This document shows, piece after piece, positions 60,481-64,000 of a stretch of DNA of 64,000 bases. This DNA comes from Engraulis encrasicolus. Taxonomy: Eukaryota; Chordata; Actinopteri; Clupeiformes; Engraulidae. The notes under the pieces are model-generated. The model saw only the letters and a program-made list of their open reading frames with translations, was not told the origin of the DNA and made no database searches. The number at the start of each line of letters is the position of its first letter. Within the stretch, counting starts at the first letter, position 1. The position numbers and the translations under genes were made by a program. Where the stretch lies: NCBI RefSeq assembly GCF_034702125.1, contig NC_085880.1:37815906-37879905 (forward strand), given 5' to 3'.

Positions 60481-61317
60481 TGCTAAGACTCACACCTGTT
60501 CTGCCCTGCCCTTCTCTCACCCACACAGGCCTGGTCTGCTCCTCCTCCCCCGCACCAAGGATGAACTATGGCCCTGCTCCCAGTCATGCAGCCCACCATG
60601 AGATAAACACAACAATAAAGAAAAACACATTGTGGCATGTTGATCTAAAATTAAACATTACAGTATATCCTTCACACATAGTGGTTTGAGAACTGGCATG
60701 CCCTGTTTGTAATAAATGACTTGCCCTTTGACCAAAAAGGTTTGTAGTGTGCCGACATTTTTGGTTATTTTTTTAAAAGCTTCGATCCCTTTGCATCTTT
60801 TAGTCGTGAGTGCCGTATAGTAGGCCTACGTCTTAATGCACATTAATGACTTCATGAAACAGTGCAGCCTACAAGACAGACAGCCTACTAGTTCTCAGAT
60901 CTAAAATGCAGTCACTCCGTTTGACTGTTCACTGTTTGACTCCCTGAAGAAAGCACGACTGCCAAAACACATTGTGATCTTTTAAATGTCTAGTATGACC
61001 AAGCCATCACAATAAAGACTTTTTAACTTTTTCTAAAGGAGGGTGCCTTGACTACTAATAAATATACAGTATAATAGATTTAAAATTCTGAATGAAACAC
61101 GGCATACAATCTTATACCTTCAGAAATATCTACAGAATGAATAACCTTCAAGTTAGCTTTTTTTCTCGGTAGTGAATAAAATGCCACTGCTTTAGCGGCT
61201 CCTGTTCCCTGGCAGCCCAGCCCATTACCCGCAGCATCCTGGCAGGTCTGAGCTGAGTGGAGCACCAGAAGGCGCTAGCCTGGCGAACACACCAGCGATG
61301 ACAAAAATAATCTACAG

Positions 61318-61510
61318 AGGCCCTACCGTGGCTGATATGGTAGGGCACACGTTTACCACTCGGCCGAAACGGGTTCGATTCCCGGTCCGGGTCCTTTGCC
61401 GGTCCTTCCCCATCTCTCTCTCCCAGCTCACTTCCTGTCTCTCCTCCACTATCCTGTCTCACAAAAACCAATAAAGGCTGAAAAGCCCCAAAAAATACTT
61501 AAAAAAAATA
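61318..61510 (+). mobile_element. tRNA-derived SINE
   Basis: ATATGGTAGGGCACACG, box-B GGTTCGATTCCCGG and AATAAAGGCTGAAAAGCCCC tail followed by A-rich sequence. Confidence 0.88.
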
Positions 61511-61601
61511 AAAATAAATAAGCGACAGAGAATGGCTGGACTGTGTAGCAAGAGCGACACGAGCGATAGAAGCGACAGAGTATGCCCATTAATAACCGAA
61601 T

Positions 61602-61953
61602 GGGTAACGCTTTACTTTACGGTACAGTTACCCTATGTAATTACTGTGTACTTTCTGGGTAACAACAGGGTAACAGAGAGAAGTTACATGGTATCCAAAG
61701 GGTAGAAAGGGGGTAATTACTAAGTAAATTGCATTAATGGTGTAACAGCAGGGTAACAGAGAGAAGTTTGATGATTAGATGGTTAGAAAATACCCAGTAG
61801 TTTCATAGTAATTCTCGAGATATGTGTATAACATGGTATTTACTTTGTAATTACACCCTTTTTACCTGTTAGATACCATGTAACGTCTTTCTGTTACCCT
61901 GTTGTTACACAGAAAGTACACAGTAATTACTGTACCGTAAAGTAAAGCATTAC
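61602..61953. mobile_element. MITE with about 100-bp inverted arms
   Basis: GGGTAACGCTTTACTTTACG at the left and its near complement at the right; pairing continues through AATTACTGTGTACTTTCTG and AACAACAGGGTAACAG. Confidence 0.85.
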
Positions 61954-62825
61954 CACAGAATGCAAGCATTTCAACATTCCAATTGGCTGTGGTGGATGTT
62001 GTTGTACCACATCGTAGCTCATTTGCATAATATTGGCTGAAGTCCAACCGCAAACTTTCGCTGAAGTCGCTCAAATCACCTTTAGTGGCCAAAATCTGTC
62101 CTCACCCCCTCCCTTTAGACTGTTCTGCCATGCGTTACTACCAAAGAAAGTAAATTGGATAAGAACGATAACTGGCTGGAAAATGCATCGTCTATGATAA
62201 GGTGCCATACAAATAGTACTTCTTTTGTTATTGCTTTCATTCACACCTACACCAGCTAATCTGGACCCCATTTCACAAAAGCGTTAACATTAACCGGTTA
62301 CCAACTTTGGTTAGGTTAGAAATGGCCCTCATGCTCTGAACTGCTGTTTCACTACGCCTGCCCTGAGCTTCCTCTCCTCTATTCTCCTCCACTCATCTTG
62401 TCTCCTCTACTATCCTTTCCTTTCCTCGCCTTTCCTCTCTTCACCACTCATCTCCTCTCCTCTCCTCTGCTTTCCGCTCCTCTCCTCTCCTCTGCTTTCC
62501 GTTCCTCTCCTCTCCTGTCTTCCACTCCTCTGCTCTCTCCCACACAAGCTGCCAGGCCACCCACACGCCCGGAGACAGCAGTGTCTCACACATCTCACCT
62601 CCTTAACCTCCGGGTGTGTCATGCGTGAACATGCCACGTGCTGAGAGTGCCAACAGAGGGAGAGGGAGGAAGAAACAAGAGAGACGGATTTCATTTTCAA
62701 TTGTTTTTTGTTTTTTTTCCCCGTCACTTGGATCTAAGCTTGCTCAAGCACCAGATCGGGTCTTTGGAAGAGATGGAGAGTGACAGGCGCTGTTGTTCTT
62801 GACAGGCTGATTGCAGTTTTTCCAC

Positions 62826-63096
62826 AGGAGAGGAGAGGAGAGTAAGAGGAGAGGAGAGGAGAGGAGAGGAGAGAAAGAGGAGAGGAGAGGAGAGGAGAAT
62901 AAGAGGAGAGGAGAGGAGAGGAGAGAAAGAGGAGAGGAGAGGAGAATAAGAGGAGAGGAGAGGAGGGGCGCAGAGGAGGAGAGGAGAGGAGAGGAGAGGG
63001 GAGGAGAGGAGAGGAGCGTGAGAGGAGAGGAGAGGAGCGTGAGAGGAGAGGAGCGTGAGAGGAGAGGAGAGGAGAGGAGAGGAGAGGAGAGGAGAG

Positions 63097-63131
<35 letters not shown>

Positions 63132-63212
63132 GAGAGGAGAGGAGAGGAGAGGAGAGGAGAGTGAGAGGAGAGGAGAGTGAGAGGAGAGGAGAGGAGAGTG
63201 AGAGGAGAGGAA
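62826..63212. repeat. (GGAGA)n purine tract, about 390 bp
   Basis: GGAGA pentamers with GTGAGA and AATAA interruptions. The opposite composition (CTCCT) occurs at 62350-62530, so the two could pair. Confidence 0.95.
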
Positions 63213-63339
63213 GAACAAGCCAGGGGAATATTAATGAGAAGTTGAGTGAATAGGGTATAGCAGCTGACCTCAGCCTGGGGCCAAACAGGCATCACTGTTG
63301 GAAGTATATAGGGTACAGTAGCTGGATACTATAGCGCCG

Positions 63340-63520
63340 GGGGCGTTGAGAAGGATACAGCTGAGAGGGGGAGGTGCTAAGTTGCCATTGGGGGGCATTG
63401 GTCCGTTCACTTTTTGTAATACTAAGGGGGCGTTGTCAGGCTTATGATGATGTCAAGGGGGCGTAGAGAGGCTTGTGATGAGGCCAAGGGGGCACTTGTT
63501 CAAAAAAGGTTGAAAAACAC
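63340..63520. repeat. Copy of the 58563-type hAT repeat
   Basis: GGGGGCGTTGAGAAGGATAC and GGCTTATGATGATGTCA phrases; ends decayed. Confidence 0.6.
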
Positions 63521-64000
63521 TGATATAGGCTATAGTAGCTGACACCACTGGTTAGCGCCGGGTCCAACTAAAGAAAGAGCCTTTGGCCATTGGGATACTC
63601 TACAACTACAATTGACAAAACCCAATTCATACAAAATGGTGCCATGTACTGTACAACCAAAGACCCAGGTGTTTGTAATTTGTTACTATGGCACTTGTGA
63701 TCTTGTTATTTCAACACATGAGCTAATCATAATTTAACAGTGGTTTGGCAATTTATATTAGCACAAAGCCTTAAATCACCCTCGTAAATATGAAGAGTTT
63801 GTTTTTTTAACAGAAAAATCATTTTCATAAAGTGCGTTGAAGCTGCAAAGAGCATAGAATGGAAACTGTTACGGAGAGAGCAGCTGAACACAGCACAAGG
63901 GTGTTTCCCTTAGGATTTAACGCAGCCCTTCTTTTTTATTTTCATTCAACACATACAGTGACAACTGTTATATATGGAACAGCCGAGCCCTTGGGGCACA

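Larger units (their letters stand above)
57993..64000 (-). other. bicc1: bicc1 intron, no further exon seen
   Basis: Holds microsatellites, a hAT MITE, a tandem repeat, a SINE and a long inverted-repeat element. The exon with the first half of SAM was looked for and not found. Confidence 0.6.

Noticed and set aside
59771..60601. 276-codon plus-strand frame, the longest in the window
   Set aside because: It crosses a 210-220-bp tandem repeat; its repeated peptide (TDHQQV..) only reflects the DNA repeat and no domain is recognisable.

Overview
This window looks like vertebrate nuclear DNA, most likely from a teleost fish. It has multi-exon genes with GT-AG introns, very long (CA)n and (GA)n microsatellites, tRNA-derived SINEs and many non-autonomous DNA transposons. 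I cannot name the species.

Three genes were recognised by reading spliced exons against remembered vertebrate proteins, and all three lie on the minus strand. (1) exo1 (exonuclease 1) is complete in its coding part: 14 coding exons from the ATG at 22006 to a stop at 9959, plus a probable non-coding first exon near 22901-22975. The modelled protein is about 842 aa, close to the human long isoform. (2) phyhipl (phytanoyl-CoA hydroxylase interacting protein-like) is complete: five coding exons from 51659 to 28485, exactly 376 codons plus stop, with a first intron of about 19 kb. (3) bicc1 is present only as its last two coding exons (57992-57893 and 57329-57199), which encode the second half of the SAM domain and the C-terminal tail. 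The rest lies beyond base 64000. The bicc1-phyhipl neighbourhood agrees with remembered human chromosome 10 gene order. The genes have unrelated jobs: DNA mismatch repair and end resection (exo1), a neural-type FN3 protein (phyhipl) and RNA binding in development (bicc1).

Layout: 1-9440 is repeat-rich with no gene seen. 9445-22975 is exo1. 22976-24700 is intergenic and holds a 0.95 kb inverted-repeat element. About 24720-51950 is phyhipl, whose large intron holds nested transposons, a 0.75 kb minisatellite and several palindromes. About 51950-53980 is a spacer. 53985-57198 is the probable bicc1 3' UTR, and 57199-64000 is its terminal exons and an intron.

The most interesting material is structural. 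There is a set of palindromic repeats carrying hammerhead-ribozyme-like cores of the kind reported for Penelope-like retroelements. There are TIR elements whose end sequence is reused inside them as internal palindromes; two share a TIR start and have 4-bp target duplications, and one of these is inserted in a SINE and itself contains another element. There is a foldback-like 2.3 kb element. Inside the genes there are splice-site events: a GC-AG intron, a duplicated exon edge that makes a possible in-frame 42-nt microexon in exo1, and SINE insertions whose target duplications touch splice donors. No tools were run, so all homology statements are from memory and by eye.
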